A DNA stretch of 64,000 bases from Verrucomicrobiia bacterium (GTDB taxonomy: Bacteria; Verrucomicrobiota; Verrucomicrobiia; Opitutales; Cerasicoccaceae): contig JAUIAM010000015.1 of the NCBI GenBank assembly GCA_030425485.1, positions 26,521 through 90,520 on the forward strand, read 5' to 3'. The notes beneath the pieces were generated by a model. That model was given only the letters and a program-made list of their open reading frames with translations. It was not told the DNA's origin and did no database searches. Position 1 is the first letter of the stretch. Each line of letters starts with the position of its first letter. A program made the position numbers and the translations under genes. Below, piece after piece: positions 36,453-47,952 of this stretch.

Positions 36453-37453
36453 ACATTACCGTCCTCGGAGCGGGTGCCTGGGGCACCGCTATGGCCATCC
36501 ACCTGAACCGCATCGGGCACCGCGTGACGCTCTGTTCGCGGCGTTTCGAGCACGCGCTTGAACTGGCCAGTGCGCGGGAAAATGTGGACTATCTTCCTGG
36601 CCACACCTGGGGCCCTGACTTGCAGGTTGGCTGCGAGTTCAAGCCCGCCACGATGGAGGCGGACCTTATCATCCTGGCTTGCCCCATGAAGGGCCTGCGC
36701 AGCTTTTGCGAAACCCTCAAAGCAGACCGCGCATCGGCCTGGCAGGTGAAGATGATTGTGACGCTCTGCAAGGGGGTCGAGCCGGAGACCCTGTTGACAC
36801 CCTCGGCCATTGTGGAGGAGCTCCTGCCGGGCATCGCCGTGGGCGCGCTCTCCGGACCGTCCAACGCCGCCGAAGTCGCGGCGGGTCGTCCGACGGCGGT
36901 CGTGTTGGCCAGCGAGGCTGACGAGACCCTGACCACCGAGATGCAGGAGACCTTAAACGGCGGTTCCCTGCGCGTGTACCGTTCGGCGGACCTGCTCGGG
37001 GTTGAGCTGGGCGGTGCGTTGAAGAACCCCTACGCCATCGGCGCAGGGCTCTGCCAAGGGCTCAAACTGGGTGACAATGCCAAGGCAGCCTACTTGACGC
37101 GTTCCCTGCACGAGATGGTCCGCGCGGGTGTCGCGCTTGGTGGACAGGCGGAAACTTTTTACGGGCTGAGTGGCTTCGGCGATCTCGTGGCGACCAGCAC
37201 GGGTGAGTGGAGCCGCAACCGTTCCTTTGGCGAGGCCGTGGCCAGCGGCACCGCGATTGACGAATTGCTGGGCAACCGCAAGACCGTGGTCGAGGGATAC
37301 GCGGCCCTGGCTGGCTTTCACGCGCTGATTCAAAAGCATGGTGCCGAGACGCCCATCCTGGAGCACCTCTACGCTATCCTCTACGAAGGGCTGCCGCCCC
37401 ACGAGGCGGTGGAGTCGCTTTTCGCCCGCGCTCCCAAGCCGGAACGCCATTAG
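36449..37453 (+). CDS. gpsA: NAD(P)-dependent glycerol-3-phosphate dehydrogenase
   Basis: GpsA makes sn-glycerol-3-phosphate for phospholipid synthesis. The 334-residue enzyme has GAGAWGTAMAIHLNR (nucleotide-binding), ALSGPSNAAEVA, the catalytic lysine segment GGALKNPYAIGAGL and SGFGDLVATSTGEWSRNRSFG. It is translationally coupled to panB (ATGA overlap). Its downstream gap of 280 bases holds a dispersed repeat and a CRP-like site. Confidence 0.95.
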   Translation: MNITVLGAGAWGTAMAIHLNRIGHRVTLCSRRFEHALELASARENVDYLPGHTWGPDLQVGCEFKPATMEADLIILACPMKGLRSFCETLKADRASAWQVKMIVTLCKGVEPETLLTPSAIVEELLPGIAVGALSGPSNAAEVAAGRPTAVVLASEADETLTTEMQETLNGGSLRVYRSADLLGVELGGALKNPYAIGAGLCQGLKLGDNAKAAYLTRSLHEMVRAGVALGGQAETFYGLSGFGDLVATSTGEWSRNRSFGEAVASGTAIDELLGNRKTVVEGYAALAGFHALIQKHGAETPILEHLYAILYEGLPPHEAVESLFARAPKPERH

Positions 37454-37477
37454 TGTGCGGTTAGCCAAGTTCTTTTA

Positions 37478-37600
37478 TAAAATGCAGATGGCCACAAAAA
37501 GGCACAAAAGGGCAGAGGGCATTGCCAGGGGTTAAGCTCGAGCCTGAAGTTCCCTGCGCCTTTGCTGTGAAATCGTTTAGACAAGAACTAAGCTAACACG
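37478..37600. repeat. dispersed repeat, copy 1 (inverted relative to 50361-50566)
   Basis: TAAAATGCAGATGGCC and the following 16 bases (37478-37509) and AAGAACTAAGCTAACACGAC (37581-37600) both recur as exact reverse complements at 50535-50566 and 50361-50381, in the same relative order. The match also extends upstream into GTTAGCCA. Confidence 0.85.
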
Positions 37601-37688
37601 ACGCAGCCTGGGCGATCGCCTGCGGGTTATTATTCGGCCAAGGATTTTTCTAGATTACCGCTTTCCCTGGCCCGGAAAATGGTTATGA

Positions 37689-37704
37689 TGTGAATCAAGT
37701 CACA
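37689..37704. promoter_or_regulatory. perfect CRP/FNR-type palindrome
   Basis: TGTGAATCAAGTCACA fits TGTGA-N6-TCACA, the E. coli CRP consensus. It ends 29 bases before the ATG at 37734. No other regulatory element is visible in the gap. Confidence 0.5.
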
Positions 37705-37733
37705 CGGCTGGTGTCGTTGGCTCATACCACATT

Positions 37734-38015
37734 ATGAAAAACCCATCGCTTTCCCGCTTCATCATGGTTTCGCATCAAGACGGGGAGCGGGTGGTGATCC
37801 GGGTTCATTACGTGGGGAAGCCACGCATCATGGTAGAGTTTACCCCGCGCATGGACGGCGAGGGCAACGTCACCGGGGGCACGCTTAAGCGCATCTGCCG
37901 GGAAAACTGCTGGGACGGGAACGCCCATCGCGTGAACCGCCTTGTCAGTCAGGCCGAGTCGTTTTTTCTGCGCTCTATCGGTGAGGAGCAACCCACCCAT
38001 CGGTTGAAGCTGTAA
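37734..38015 (+). CDS. small protein of unknown function
   Basis: A 93-residue soluble protein (MKNPSLSRFIMVSHQDGERV...) with beta-rich N-terminus (RVVIRVHYVGKPRIMVEFTP), a CRENC cysteine pair and a short helical end. I recognise no family. A perfect CRP-type palindrome lies just upstream. The SET-domain gene starts 60 bases downstream on the same strand. Confidence 0.55.
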   Translation: MKNPSLSRFIMVSHQDGERVVIRVHYVGKPRIMVEFTPRMDGEGNVTGGTLKRICRENCWDGNAHRVNRLVSQAESFFLRSIGEEQPTHRLKL

Positions 38016-38075
38016 TATCAGATTCCACCCCTTCATGCTTGCGCTTGGGGCCTGAGCCCCCTTGCATCGCCGCTT

Positions 38076-38678
38076 ATGGCTAAGCAGGCGAAGCAGAAGG
38101 AGACCGAGCCCCAGCTTTGGGAGTTGCGCGAATCGAGCATCCACAACAGTGGTATGTTTGCCGCGGCAGACATCGAGACGGGCGACCGCATCATCCAGTA
38201 CATTGGCGAAAAGATTCCCAAGAAGGAATCCACTCGTCGCGCCATTGAGTGGGAGGAAAAGGCCCGCAAGAAAGGCGAGGGCCTGGTCTACATTTTCGAC
38301 CTGAACAAGCGCTATGACCTCGACGGTAATGTGCCCAACAACCCGGCCAAGTACGTCAATCACTCCTGTGACCCCAACTGCGAGGCCGTCAACTACGATG
38401 GGGAAATCTGGATCGTGGCCATGCGGGACATCAAAGAGGGCGAGGAGCTGGGCTTTGACTACGGCTACGACATCCAGCACTTCATGGATCACCCCTGCCG
38501 CTGCGGCTCGAAGAACTGCGTCGGCTACATTGTTGCGCAGGAGTTCTGGCCCAAGTTGAAGAAGCTGCTCAAGAAAAAGAAGCAGGCAGACAAGGACGCC
38601 GAAAAGCAAAAGGTCAAGGCCGAGAAGAAAGTGAAGAAGAAAAAGAAAGCGGCTAAAAAGAAGAAGTCTTCCAAGTAG
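38076..38678 (+). CDS. SET-domain protein with a lysine-rich tail
   Basis: A 200-residue protein with a full SET domain, the fold of protein-lysine methyltransferases. NHSCDPNC (residues 95-102) and ELGFDYGYD (124-132) form the SAM/catalytic core with Tyr130 and Tyr131, and CRCGSKNC (141-148) is a post-SET zinc motif. Residues 160-200 are a histone-H1-like tail with long lysine runs. SET proteins of this compact type occur in bacteria including Chlamydiae; targets may include histone-like or ribosomal proteins. Substrate unknown. The tail might bind DNA or RNA (inference). Confidence 0.85.
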   Translation: MAKQAKQKETEPQLWELRESSIHNSGMFAAADIETGDRIIQYIGEKIPKKESTRRAIEWEEKARKKGEGLVYIFDLNKRYDLDGNVPNNPAKYVNHSCDPNCEAVNYDGEIWIVAMRDIKEGEELGFDYGYDIQHFMDHPCRCGSKNCVGYIVAQEFWPKLKKLLKKKKQADKDAEKQKVKAEKKVKKKKKAAKKKKSSK

Positions 38679-38812
38679 AAATGCTAATGGCGGGGGCGCT
38701 TGTGAGTAATAAATCGTGATGGCGAAGCTCTCGCGATGGCCAGAAGGGGATTAGGCTTGCGGCAAACGCCGGGCATGCCTTCTTATTAAAGGACGTAATT
38801 CCATTCAGTACT

Positions 38813-40339
<1,527 letters not shown>

Positions 40340-40418
40340 TAGGCGTTTCTCAGTGAGGAGTTGGGCGTTTATTTCCATCCTTGCCATAGGGATGGGCAAT
40401 TCATAGCTTGGGCACTTC

Positions 40419-41411
40419 ATGAGCTTACCGGTTTGGGCCTATTCTGTGTGTCGTTGGCGTGAGTTGTTCTGCGCCAGTTGCTTGCTATTTGCCTGGGTTA
40501 ACCTCTCCGGTCAGGCAAAGCAGGAGAACGTTTTGGGCGAAGAGTATAACGGCCCGATCGAGTTCATCCCGGACGATGAAAGCAGTGAGTATCAGTTTAA
40601 TCCCAATCGCAGTTTTGAGATCGACAAGGAGACTCTCCCGGACGCTTCCGGCATGACGGGAGAAGGGTTCTTACCTGAAAAGAAAGCTGACGATCAAGCT
40701 TCCTCGGAAGCACGGGCCAACGATTTTTACCAGCAGCTCAAGTCGGCTGGTTCCAAGCGGTTGCTCGTAGATGAAGACGAGGCTGACGAGAGCGCTGCTC
40801 CGGCCAAAAGTGGGGGCAAAAGCTTAGGGCTGGCAATGTGGCTTGGCGGTGCCCTGCTGCTCGTCTTAGCTATTTTTGGTGTGCGTTTTGCTTTGAGGAA
40901 GGTGAATCGTAACCGTCGCCGCAAATCGCGTCAGGCGCGACGTGCCCGCGAAGTTGAGCCCACCGGGGATAGTGTCGGCGAATCCCTGCCTGACGCTGCT
41001 GAGAAGGAGACGGAGGGCAAGGCTTCGGCCCGGCCGAAGGTCGCGGTCCGCGCCAAGGCTACCCGCAGTGCCGTAAAGTCTCCCGAGGACAAGTCTGCTC
41101 CGGCAGAGTTTTTGAAGAAAGAGGGCCCTGTCCGCCCGGACTATGGCCGTGGGGGTGGCCCTGGCCGTCATCCCGGTGGCAGACCTTTTCGCGGTATGAT
41201 GCCGCCGCCCGGTATGATGCCCCCGCCTCCGGGACCGCGTGGGGGCCCGCCCATGGGGCCACCTCCGCCGCACGTTATCTATGTGCCCGTGCGCATGCCA
41301 CCCGGAGCTGAGGGACAGCCAGCCCCGGACCAGCAGCAGATGCGTCCCGCTTCCGATGTCCCTGCTCAGTCTGATCAGAACGAGGGCCAAAAAGAGAGCA
41401 AGGCCGGATAG
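40419..41411 (+). CDS. membrane protein with proline/glycine-rich C-terminus
   Basis: A 330-residue protein. An N-terminal hydrophobic segment (about 13-30) is probably a signal peptide; an acidic region follows, then a helix (LGLAMWLGGALLLVLAIFGV) at about 137-156, a very basic patch (RNRRRKSRQARRAR) and a low-complexity end rich in Pro, Gly and Met (GMMPPPGMMPPPPGPRGG). The basic residues after the helix suggest the C-terminus is cytoplasmic. I recognise no family. It is 79 bases downstream of the carboxyltransferase on the same strand. Confidence 0.6.
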   Translation: MSLPVWAYSVCRWRELFCASCLLFAWVNLSGQAKQENVLGEEYNGPIEFIPDDESSEYQFNPNRSFEIDKETLPDASGMTGEGFLPEKKADDQASSEARANDFYQQLKSAGSKRLLVDEDEADESAAPAKSGGKSLGLAMWLGGALLLVLAIFGVRFALRKVNRNRRRKSRQARRAREVEPTGDSVGESLPDAAEKETEGKASARPKVAVRAKATRSAVKSPEDKSAPAEFLKKEGPVRPDYGRGGGPGRHPGGRPFRGMMPPPGMMPPPPGPRGGPPMGPPPPHVIYVPVRMPPGAEGQPAPDQQQMRPASDVPAQSDQNEGQKESKAG

Positions 41412-41476
41412 TTCCGCACCTCGCTCTCAAGCGATAGATTTTTGCCTTGCTGCGCCTCACATGTGGAGGTGCGGGG
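41412..41476. terminator. possible bidirectional terminator region
   Basis: CCGCACCTC (41415-41423) pairs with GAGGTGCGG (41467-41475) across 43 bases in the convergent gap between the proline-rich gene and mutB. There is no clean T tract directly after it. Confidence 0.3.
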
Positions 41477-43660
41477 TTAATCTTCCAATTGCTCGTTGAG
41501 CATCTCGAGAATCTTGCGTGCGCTCTCCGGGATGACTGTACCCGGGCCAAAGATGGCCGAAGCGCCATTGGCCAGCAGGTAGTCGTAGTCCTGAGCCGGA
41601 ATAACTCCACCGCAGACGATCATGATGTCCTCGCGTCCCAGTTCCTTTAGCTCGCCTGCTAGGGCGGGCAGCAGGGTCTTGTGCCCGGCGGCGAGCGAAC
41701 TCATGGCCACCACGTGCACGTCGTTCTCGACGGCTTGGCGGGCGGTTTCCTCCGGAGTCTGGAAGAGCGGACCGATGTCCACGTCGAAGCCCATGTCGGC
41801 ATAGGCTGTGGCGACGACCTTGGCTCCGCGGTCGTGGCCGTCCTGGCCCATCTTGGCGATCATGATGCGGGGGCGGCGGCCCTCTTTGCCTTCGAAGGTA
41901 GTGATGAGTTTTTTGATGTCTTCCATGACGGGATTGCTTTCGCCGTATTCTTTAGAGTAGACGCCTGAGATCGAGCGGATTTGTGCCTTGTAGCGGCCAA
42001 AGGGCTTCTCCATCGCATCAGAGATTTCCCCGAGCGAGGCGCGTGCCTTGGCGGCTTCAACAGCGAGTTCGAGCAGGTTGCCCTGCTTGTCCCCGGCGGC
42101 GACCTGCGTGATTTCTTCAAGGATGCCGTTGCACTTGGCGGAGTCGCGCTCAGCCCGCAGCTTTTGCAGGCGCTTGATCTGGGATTCGCGCACGGCGGTG
42201 TTGTCGATGTCGAGGATGTCGAGCGGGTCTTCCTTTTGCAGACGATACTTGTTCAGGCCAACGATGGTTTCCTTCGAGGAATCGATCCGGGCCTGTCGCC
42301 GCGCGGCGGCCTCCTCGATGCGGAGCTTGGGCAGCCCGGCCTCGATGGCTTTGGTCATGCCCCCGTGCTCCTCGCACTCCTGGATGTGGCCCCAGGCCTT
42401 TTTCATGAGCGCATCGGTTAGCGCTTCAACGTAGTATGAGCCGCCCCAGGGGTCGATAACCTTGCAGATACCGGTTTCCTCTTGCAGGTAAATCTGCGTG
42501 TTCCGCGCGATGCGGGCGGAGAAGTCCGTCGGCAGGGCGATGGCTTCGTCCAGCGCGTTGGTGTGCAAGCTCTGGGTGTGGCCACAGGCCGAGGCCATGG
42601 CCTCGATGCAGGTGCGGGTCACGTTGTTAAACGGGTCCTGCTCGGTGAGCGACCAGCCGGAGGTCTGGGAGTGTGTGCGCAGGGCGAGGCTCTTGGGGTT
42701 CTTCGGATTGAACTGCTTGACGATCTTGGCCCAGAGTACGCGGGCGGCGCGCATCTTGGCCACCTCCATGAAGTAGTTTTTGCCGATGGCCCAGAAGAAG
42801 GACAGGCGGGGGGCAAAGGCATCGATGTCCAGTCCGGAGTTCACCCCGCGGCGCAGGTACTCCAGCCCGTCGGCCAGGGTGTAACCGATCTCAAGGTCAG
42901 CGGTGGCTCCGGCCTCCTGCATGTGGTAGCCGGAGATGGAGATGCTGTTAAACTTCGGCATGTGCTGCGAAGTGTAGGCAAAGATGTCGCCGATGACTTT
43001 CATCGAGGGCTCCGGCGGGTAGATGTAGGTGTTGCGCACCATGAACTCCTTCAGGATGTCGTTCTGGATGGTGCCGGAGAGCTGCTCAAGCTTGGCTCCC
43101 TGCTCCAGGGCGGCCACGATGTAGAAGGCCATGACGGGGATGACTGCGCCGTTCATGGTCATGGAGACGGAGACCTTGTCCAGCGGGATGCTGTCGAAGA
43201 GGACCTCCATATCGAGGATGGAGTCGATGGCGACCCCGGCCTTGCCCACGTCCCCGACCACGCGCGGGTGGTCCGAGTCATAGCCGCGGTGCGTGGCCAG
43301 GTCGAAGGCGACCGAGAGCCCCTTTTGCCCGGCGGCGAGGTTGCGACGGTAAAAGGCGTTGGACTCTTCCGCGGTGGAGAACCCGGCGTACTGGCGGATG
43401 GTCCAGGGGCGAAAGACATACATCGTGGCGTAGGGCCCGCGTAGAAAGGGCGGCAGCCCGGCGGTGTAACCGAGGTGCTCCATGCCCGCGAGGTCTTCTT
43501 CGGTGTAGAGTGGCTTGACGGGGATCTGCTCCATCGTCTCGGTGACCCAGTGGGCCACGCTCTTGCCAGTCTGGTCTTCGACGCGCTGCTCCCACTGCTC
43601 ACGGCTGATGGGCTCGTTGACCGGTGAATAATCGATCGTGCTGAAGTCGGGTGTTTTCAT
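41477..43660 (-). CDS. mutB: methylmalonyl-CoA mutase large (catalytic) subunit
   Basis: The B12-dependent mutase interconverts succinyl-CoA and methylmalonyl-CoA. The 727-residue subunit has the CoA/TIM-barrel part with [34 protein letters not shown] and [20 protein letters not shown], and the C-terminal cobalamin domain with the histidine motif [13 protein letters not shown] and later segment [13 protein letters not shown]. This is the catalytic subunit. It lies 63 bases downstream of the small subunit. Confidence 0.95.
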   Translation of the reverse strand: MKTPDFSTIDYSPVNEPISREQWEQRVEDQTGKSVAHWVTETMEQIPVKPLYTEEDLAGMEHLGYTAGLPPFLRGPYATMYVFRPWTIRQYAGFSTAEESNAFYRRNLAAGQKGLSVAFDLATHRGYDSDHPRVVGDVGKAGVAIDSILDMEVLFDSIPLDKVSVSMTMNGAVIPVMAFYIVAALEQGAKLEQLSGTIQNDILKEFMVRNTYIYPPEPSMKVIGDIFAYTSQHMPKFNSISISGYHMQEAGATADLEIGYTLADGLEYLRRGVNSGLDIDAFAPRLSFFWAIGKNYFMEVAKMRAARVLWAKIVKQFNPKNPKSLALRTHSQTSGWSLTEQDPFNNVTRTCIEAMASACGHTQSLHTNALDEAIALPTDFSARIARNTQIYLQEETGICKVIDPWGGSYYVEALTDALMKKAWGHIQECEEHGGMTKAIEAGLPKLRIEEAAARRQARIDSSKETIVGLNKYRLQKEDPLDILDIDNTAVRESQIKRLQKLRAERDSAKCNGILEEITQVAAGDKQGNLLELAVEAAKARASLGEISDAMEKPFGRYKAQIRSISGVYSKEYGESNPVMEDIKKLITTFEGKEGRRPRIMIAKMGQDGHDRGAKVVATAYADMGFDVDIGPLFQTPEETARQAVENDVHVVAMSSLAAGHKTLLPALAGELKELGREDIMIVCGGVIPAQDYDYLLANGASAIFGPGTVIPESARKILEMLNEQLED

Positions 43661-43723
43661 GACGAATAGGTTGAAAGGTTTTGGGTGTGCGTATGGTGCA
43701 ATCGTTCCGGTGTGCTCCCAGCC

Positions 43724-45802
43724 CTAGAGGACGCCGAGTGCTGCGAGGTACTTCTTGTTGATGTCGTACACGTTGCTCTTGACGAAGATGTAGTCGTCAA
43801 GACCGGCGGTCTTGTAGGCTTCCTCATTGTCTCCGGGATAGCCCGCGAGGATGATGTTTATCTCGGGCGAGGCAGCCTTGAGCTTTTGGCAGAAGGCGGG
43901 AACGAACTCGACGTAGTCGTCGTCCGTGCCACAGATAACGGTGATTTTCGCCCCGGAGTCCTGGGCCAGCCTGACCGCCTCGTCGACGTCCATCGTGCCC
44001 GGTGCAGCCGAGATGTCGAATCCGCCCACCTGGAAGAACCCACTCGTGAAGTCTGCCCGTAGCTTGTGCTTGCGCAGGGGGCCGACAGTCGAGAGGAAGA
44101 GCTTCGGGTTGGCCGCCTTGGCCGCGGCCCGCATTTCTTCAAACTGCTTTGCTCCGCGTTCGTAGGGCAGCGCGGTGATGCTGGGTGTCTCGCCGCCACT
44201 GTGTAGCGCCTTGAACATCGCGCCGAGGGTGGCTCCAGACGCTGCAGCCGCGGTCAGCTGGCTGACGACGTCTCCGCTCTTGTCCAGCGAGATGCTGGCC
44301 TTTGTATTGACTTTTTCGATACGCTCCTTGCGCAGGGCTTCAAAGTCTGGCAGGGGAGAGTCGATGGCCTTTTCCCCCAGGTTGGGGTAGAGGTTTGTGC
44401 CGACGAGGTTGGCCCGGCGCTGGGAGAGGAGCTTCTTGCGTCCGGCCTGGGTCTTGGCCACCTTCTCCTGTACGCTGCCACTCTCCAGTGCGGCGATCAT
44501 CCCACCTGACTTTTCGATGTCCTGGAAGAAACTCCACGAGGCTTTGGCCACTTCGTCGGTCAACTTTTCGATGAACCACGAGCCCCCGGCGGGGTCGACC
44601 ACGGCGCGCAGCTCGCACTCCTCTTGCAGGATGATTTGCGTGTTGCGGGCGATGCGGCGTGAGAACTCGGTCGGCTGGCCGATGACTTCGTCAAAGGGAC
44701 CAACGTGCATGCTGTCCACGCCGCCGACGACGCCGGAGAGGGCCTCGGTGGTGGTACGGAGCATGTTGACGTAGGGGTCGTGGACGGTCTTGTTCCACAG
44801 GCCGGTGCGGGCATGGACCTTCATGCGGGCGGCTTCGCGACTGCCACCAAAGGCCTCGACGGCCTTGCCCCAGAGGATGCGGGCGGCGCGTAGCTTCGCC
44901 ACCTCCATAAAGAAATTCGCCCCAAGGGAGAACTCGAACGCGATGGACTTGGCCGCCTCATCGATTTCCATGCCTGCTTCCATCAGCTTGCGCAGATAGG
45001 TGACGCCTGTGGCAAGCGCGCAGCCAAGCTCTTCCACCGCGCTGGCTCCGGCGTTGGCGTAGGGCAGGGTGGAGACGCCTGCCGCGGTGAAGTCCGGGGC
45101 GTTCTTCGCGCAGTACTTGGCCAGGGTGGCCATGTCGGCAAAGGCGTCATCAAGCGAAATGGGCAGCGAACCGCTCTTGGCCAGCACGGCCAGCGGATCG
45201 AGGTTCATGCCGCCCTTGAGTGCGCTGGCGTCCTTGTTCTGCTTTTTGAGCCAGGCCATGAGCAGGCCAAAGAGCGGCAAGCCGCTAAGTCCGGACTGAA
45301 TGCGGATCGCAATGGCCTCGGGCACGATGTCCTTCAGCGCTGTATTGAAATCTTCGATACAGGCGAGCGAGAGCCCGCAGGCAGCGACTTGACCGGCCTT
45401 CCCCTCGGCGGGGTCGAGCCCGAGTTGGGTCGCGATGTCGAGCGCGATGTTGAGCGCGTCCTGCCCGCGCATCAGGTCGCCAAGGGCAACTTTGCTAAAG
45501 GCCTCGGGCGTGCCATAGGGGAGCTCCTGGGCGATTTTCCACGGCTCCTGCAGGTAGCCTTCCTCGCGGGCTCCGCGGACGAAGTTAAAGTCCCCTGGAA
45601 AGCTCTGCAGGTGCTCGATCCCCTCGATATCCTCGCTGCGATAGATCGGCTGAAAGGTGATCCCCTCCGGTGTGGGCGTGAGCATTTTCTTCTCGAAGGG
45701 TGCGCCTTTGAGCAGGGCTTCGGCTGCGCTTTTCCAGGCAGCGTAGTCGCTCGGGGCGAATTCTTCGAGCAGGTTGAGGTCATTCTTTTCGTTCGTGCTC
45801 AT
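43724..45802 (-). CDS. mutA: methylmalonyl-CoA mutase small subunit
   Basis: The 692-residue small subunit pairs with MutB. Its TIM-barrel half is similar, but the C-terminal domain lacks the DxHxxG histidine motif (it reads ADFTSGFFQVGGFDISAAPG), as is usual for the non-catalytic subunit. I chose the ATG at 45802 (MSTNEKNDLNLLEEF); a longer frame starts at 45871 with a less likely N-terminus. The order mutA-mutB is the common one. The gap to mce (45803-45953) is a divergent promoter region. No MeaB/ArgK chaperone gene is in the window. Confidence 0.94.
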   Translation of the reverse strand: MSTNEKNDLNLLEEFAPSDYAAWKSAAEALLKGAPFEKKMLTPTPEGITFQPIYRSEDIEGIEHLQSFPGDFNFVRGAREEGYLQEPWKIAQELPYGTPEAFSKVALGDLMRGQDALNIALDIATQLGLDPAEGKAGQVAACGLSLACIEDFNTALKDIVPEAIAIRIQSGLSGLPLFGLLMAWLKKQNKDASALKGGMNLDPLAVLAKSGSLPISLDDAFADMATLAKYCAKNAPDFTAAGVSTLPYANAGASAVEELGCALATGVTYLRKLMEAGMEIDEAAKSIAFEFSLGANFFMEVAKLRAARILWGKAVEAFGGSREAARMKVHARTGLWNKTVHDPYVNMLRTTTEALSGVVGGVDSMHVGPFDEVIGQPTEFSRRIARNTQIILQEECELRAVVDPAGGSWFIEKLTDEVAKASWSFFQDIEKSGGMIAALESGSVQEKVAKTQAGRKKLLSQRRANLVGTNLYPNLGEKAIDSPLPDFEALRKERIEKVNTKASISLDKSGDVVSQLTAAAASGATLGAMFKALHSGGETPSITALPYERGAKQFEEMRAAAKAANPKLFLSTVGPLRKHKLRADFTSGFFQVGGFDISAAPGTMDVDEAVRLAQDSGAKITVICGTDDDYVEFVPAFCQKLKAASPEINIILAGYPGDNEEAYKTAGLDDYIFVKSNVYDINKKYLAALGVL

Positions 45803-45953
45803 GACTCTAACTGTGATAGTATGTTGGTGTTCCCCAAGCAACAGAGAATGTGAAGGGAGAGTCAAATTCAAAATTAAATAAATTTATACAAAAAACCGTT
45901 GACGTTAGAAAAACTAATTGAAATAACTCCACACATCTAACCCGAATACGACC
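45803..45953. promoter_or_regulatory. divergent promoter region between mutA and mce
   Basis: A 151-base AT-rich spacer drives both the mutase and decarboxylase operons. TTGACG (45899-45904) is a candidate -35 box for the mce direction; the -10 candidate about 17 bases on (AATAAC) is poor. TATAAATTTATT sequence on the other strand could serve mutA. Boxes are tentative. Confidence 0.4.
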
Positions 45954-46355
45954 ATGCTACAGCAAATCGACCACTTAGGTATCGCCGTTCGCTCTCTGGA
46001 GGATGCGGTGCCGTATTACGAAAACGTTCTGGGCCTGCACTGCGAGGGGCAGGAGGAAGTCGAATCGCAGAAAGTGCGCACGGCTTTCTTTGCCTGCGGT
46101 GAAGTTCACCTGGAGCTACTTGAGCCGACCTCGGAGGACAGCCCCATCGCCAAGTTTATCGAGAAAAACGGCGAGGGCATCCACCACATCGCTTTCCGCA
46201 CGGACGACATTAGCGGCCAACTGAAGCAGGCGGCTGACAACGGCGTTCGCCTGATCCATGAAGTCCCGATCGAGGGAGCTAACGACAAGCTCGTTGCCTT
46301 CCTCCACCCGAAGTCCACCAAGGGCGTGCTGACGGAGTTCTGCATGCCGAAGTAA
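45954..46355 (+). CDS. mce: methylmalonyl-CoA epimerase
   Basis: Mce interconverts the R and S forms of methylmalonyl-CoA, linking the mutase to the decarboxylase. The 133-residue protein is of the vicinal-oxygen-chelate fold: metal histidine in IDHLGIAVRS, EGIHHIAFRTDD and terminal Glu in GVLTEF. PYYENVLGLHCEG and HLELLEP also match. It is the first gene of the mce-mmdA-gamma-carrier-beta operon, 38 bases before mmdA. Confidence 0.95.
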   Translation: MLQQIDHLGIAVRSLEDAVPYYENVLGLHCEGQEEVESQKVRTAFFACGEVHLELLEPTSEDSPIAKFIEKNGEGIHHIAFRTDDISGQLKQAADNGVRLIHEVPIEGANDKLVAFLHPKSTKGVLTEFCMPK

Positions 46356-46393
46356 GGCCCCGCACCCCTTATAACCACGAACGAAACAATCCG

Positions 46394-47947
46394 ATGGCTA
46401 TCGCACCCGAACTTCTTGAGGAACTGAACAAACGGCGCGCCGCAGCAGAAGCTGCCGGTGGTAAGGCCAAGATAGAAAAACGCCATGCCAATGGCCTGAT
46501 GACTGCGCGCGAGCGCCTGGAAGCCTTCTTTGAGAAGGGCACCTTCCAGGAGTTTGGCAAGTACGCCCAGCACTCGTGCCACAACTTCGGCATGGAGACA
46601 AAGTCCATGCCCTACGACGGCGTTGTCTGCGGCGTCGGCTATGTAGAGGGTCGTCCCGTTGCGGCCTACAGCCAGGACTTTACGGTCGGGGGCGGCGCAC
46701 TGGGCCGCATCCATGCCAAGAAGATCGTCGACCTGATGGACTACGCGCATGAGATGGGCGTGCCCGTCGTGGCGATCAATGACTCGGGCGGTGCGCGCAT
46801 TCAGGAGGGCGTGGACTCGCTTTCGGGTTACGGGCAGGTGTTTTTCAAAAACGTCTTTCTCTCCGGGGTTGTGCCGCAGGTCGCGATCATCGCCGGGCAG
46901 TGTGCCGGCGGGGCGGCCTATTCTCCGGCCCTGACGGACTTCCTCATCATGACCCGCGGGGCGTCAAACATGTTCATCTGTGGGCCGGGGGTCATCAAGG
47001 CGGCCACGGGTGAGTCCGCAACGCTGGAGCAGTTTGCCACGGCAGAGGCCCACGCCTCGGTTAGCGGAAACATCCACCTCATCGCCGAGGACGACCAGCA
47101 CGCGCTGGAGCTGACAACCAAGCTCCTGTCCTACCTGCCCTCGAACAACCTCGGCGATCCGCCACATGACCCGACGCCCGAGATTGACCTGAGCGACGTT
47201 CCGGCCTTCAACGAGTTGGTCCCTGCCGACCCGAAGGCGCCAATGGATGTGCACGAGGTGATTGATAATCTGGTGGACGATGCGGACTTCTTCGAGATCA
47301 TGCCCGACTTTGCCAAAAACATTGTCGTCGGCTACGCCCGTATCCAGGGCATTGTGGTGGGCATCATTGCCAACCAGCCCACGGTCAAGGCCGGGACGCT
47401 CGACATCGACTCCTCCGACAAGGGCGCACGCTTTATCCGCACGTGTAACATTTACAATATCCCGCTGGTTACGCTGGTGGACGTCCCCGGATTCATGCCT
47501 GGACTAGCCCAGGAGCGCGGCGGCATTATCCGCCACGGGGCCAAGATGCTCTTTTCCTACGCCTCGGCCACGGTGCCGAAGATCACGCTCATCCTACGCA
47601 AAGCCTACGGCGGAGCCTACTTGGCCATGTGCAGTGCGGATATGGGGGCGGACATGGTCTTTGCCTGGCCGACGGCGGAGATCGCTGTCATGGGGGCCGA
47701 GGGCGCAGTCGGTGTACTCTACCGCAAGGAGATCAAGGAAGCCGACGACCCGAAGGCCAAGGAAGCAGAGCTGCGCAGCGAGTACCGCAAGAAGTTCGCC
47801 TCTCCCTATCAGGCGGCAGAGAACGCTATGATTACCGATGTGATCGAGCCGAAGCAGACCCGCGCGGTAATTTCTCTTGCCTTGCGTAACACCGTGAGCA
47901 AGCGTGACACGCGTCCTCCTAAGAAACACGGCAACATCCCCCTTTGA
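46394..47947 (+). CDS. mmdA: methylmalonyl-CoA decarboxylase/propionyl-CoA carboxylase-type carboxyltransferase subunit
   Basis: A 517-residue carboxyltransferase of the PccB/MmdA family. It has the two CoA- and biotin-binding halves: GGARIQEGVDSLSGYGQVFF and AGQCAGGAAYSPALTDFLIM, then VDVPGFMPGLAQERGGIIRHGAK and LRKAYGGAYLAM. In this context, next to a gamma subunit, a biotin carrier and a beta subunit, it is most likely MmdA: it moves the carboxyl group of methylmalonyl-CoA to biotin, giving propionyl-CoA. It could equally be a PccB in reverse. Confidence 0.92.
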   Translation: MAIAPELLEELNKRRAAAEAAGGKAKIEKRHANGLMTARERLEAFFEKGTFQEFGKYAQHSCHNFGMETKSMPYDGVVCGVGYVEGRPVAAYSQDFTVGGGALGRIHAKKIVDLMDYAHEMGVPVVAINDSGGARIQEGVDSLSGYGQVFFKNVFLSGVVPQVAIIAGQCAGGAAYSPALTDFLIMTRGASNMFICGPGVIKAATGESATLEQFATAEAHASVSGNIHLIAEDDQHALELTTKLLSYLPSNNLGDPPHDPTPEIDLSDVPAFNELVPADPKAPMDVHEVIDNLVDDADFFEIMPDFAKNIVVGYARIQGIVVGIIANQPTVKAGTLDIDSSDKGARFIRTCNIYNIPLVTLVDVPGFMPGLAQERGGIIRHGAKMLFSYASATVPKITLILRKAYGGAYLAMCSADMGADMVFAWPTAEIAVMGAEGAVGVLYRKEIKEADDPKAKEAELRSEYRKKFASPYQAAENAMITDVIEPKQTRAVISLALRNTVSKRDTRPPKKHGNIPL

Positions 47948-47952
47948 TCCCC

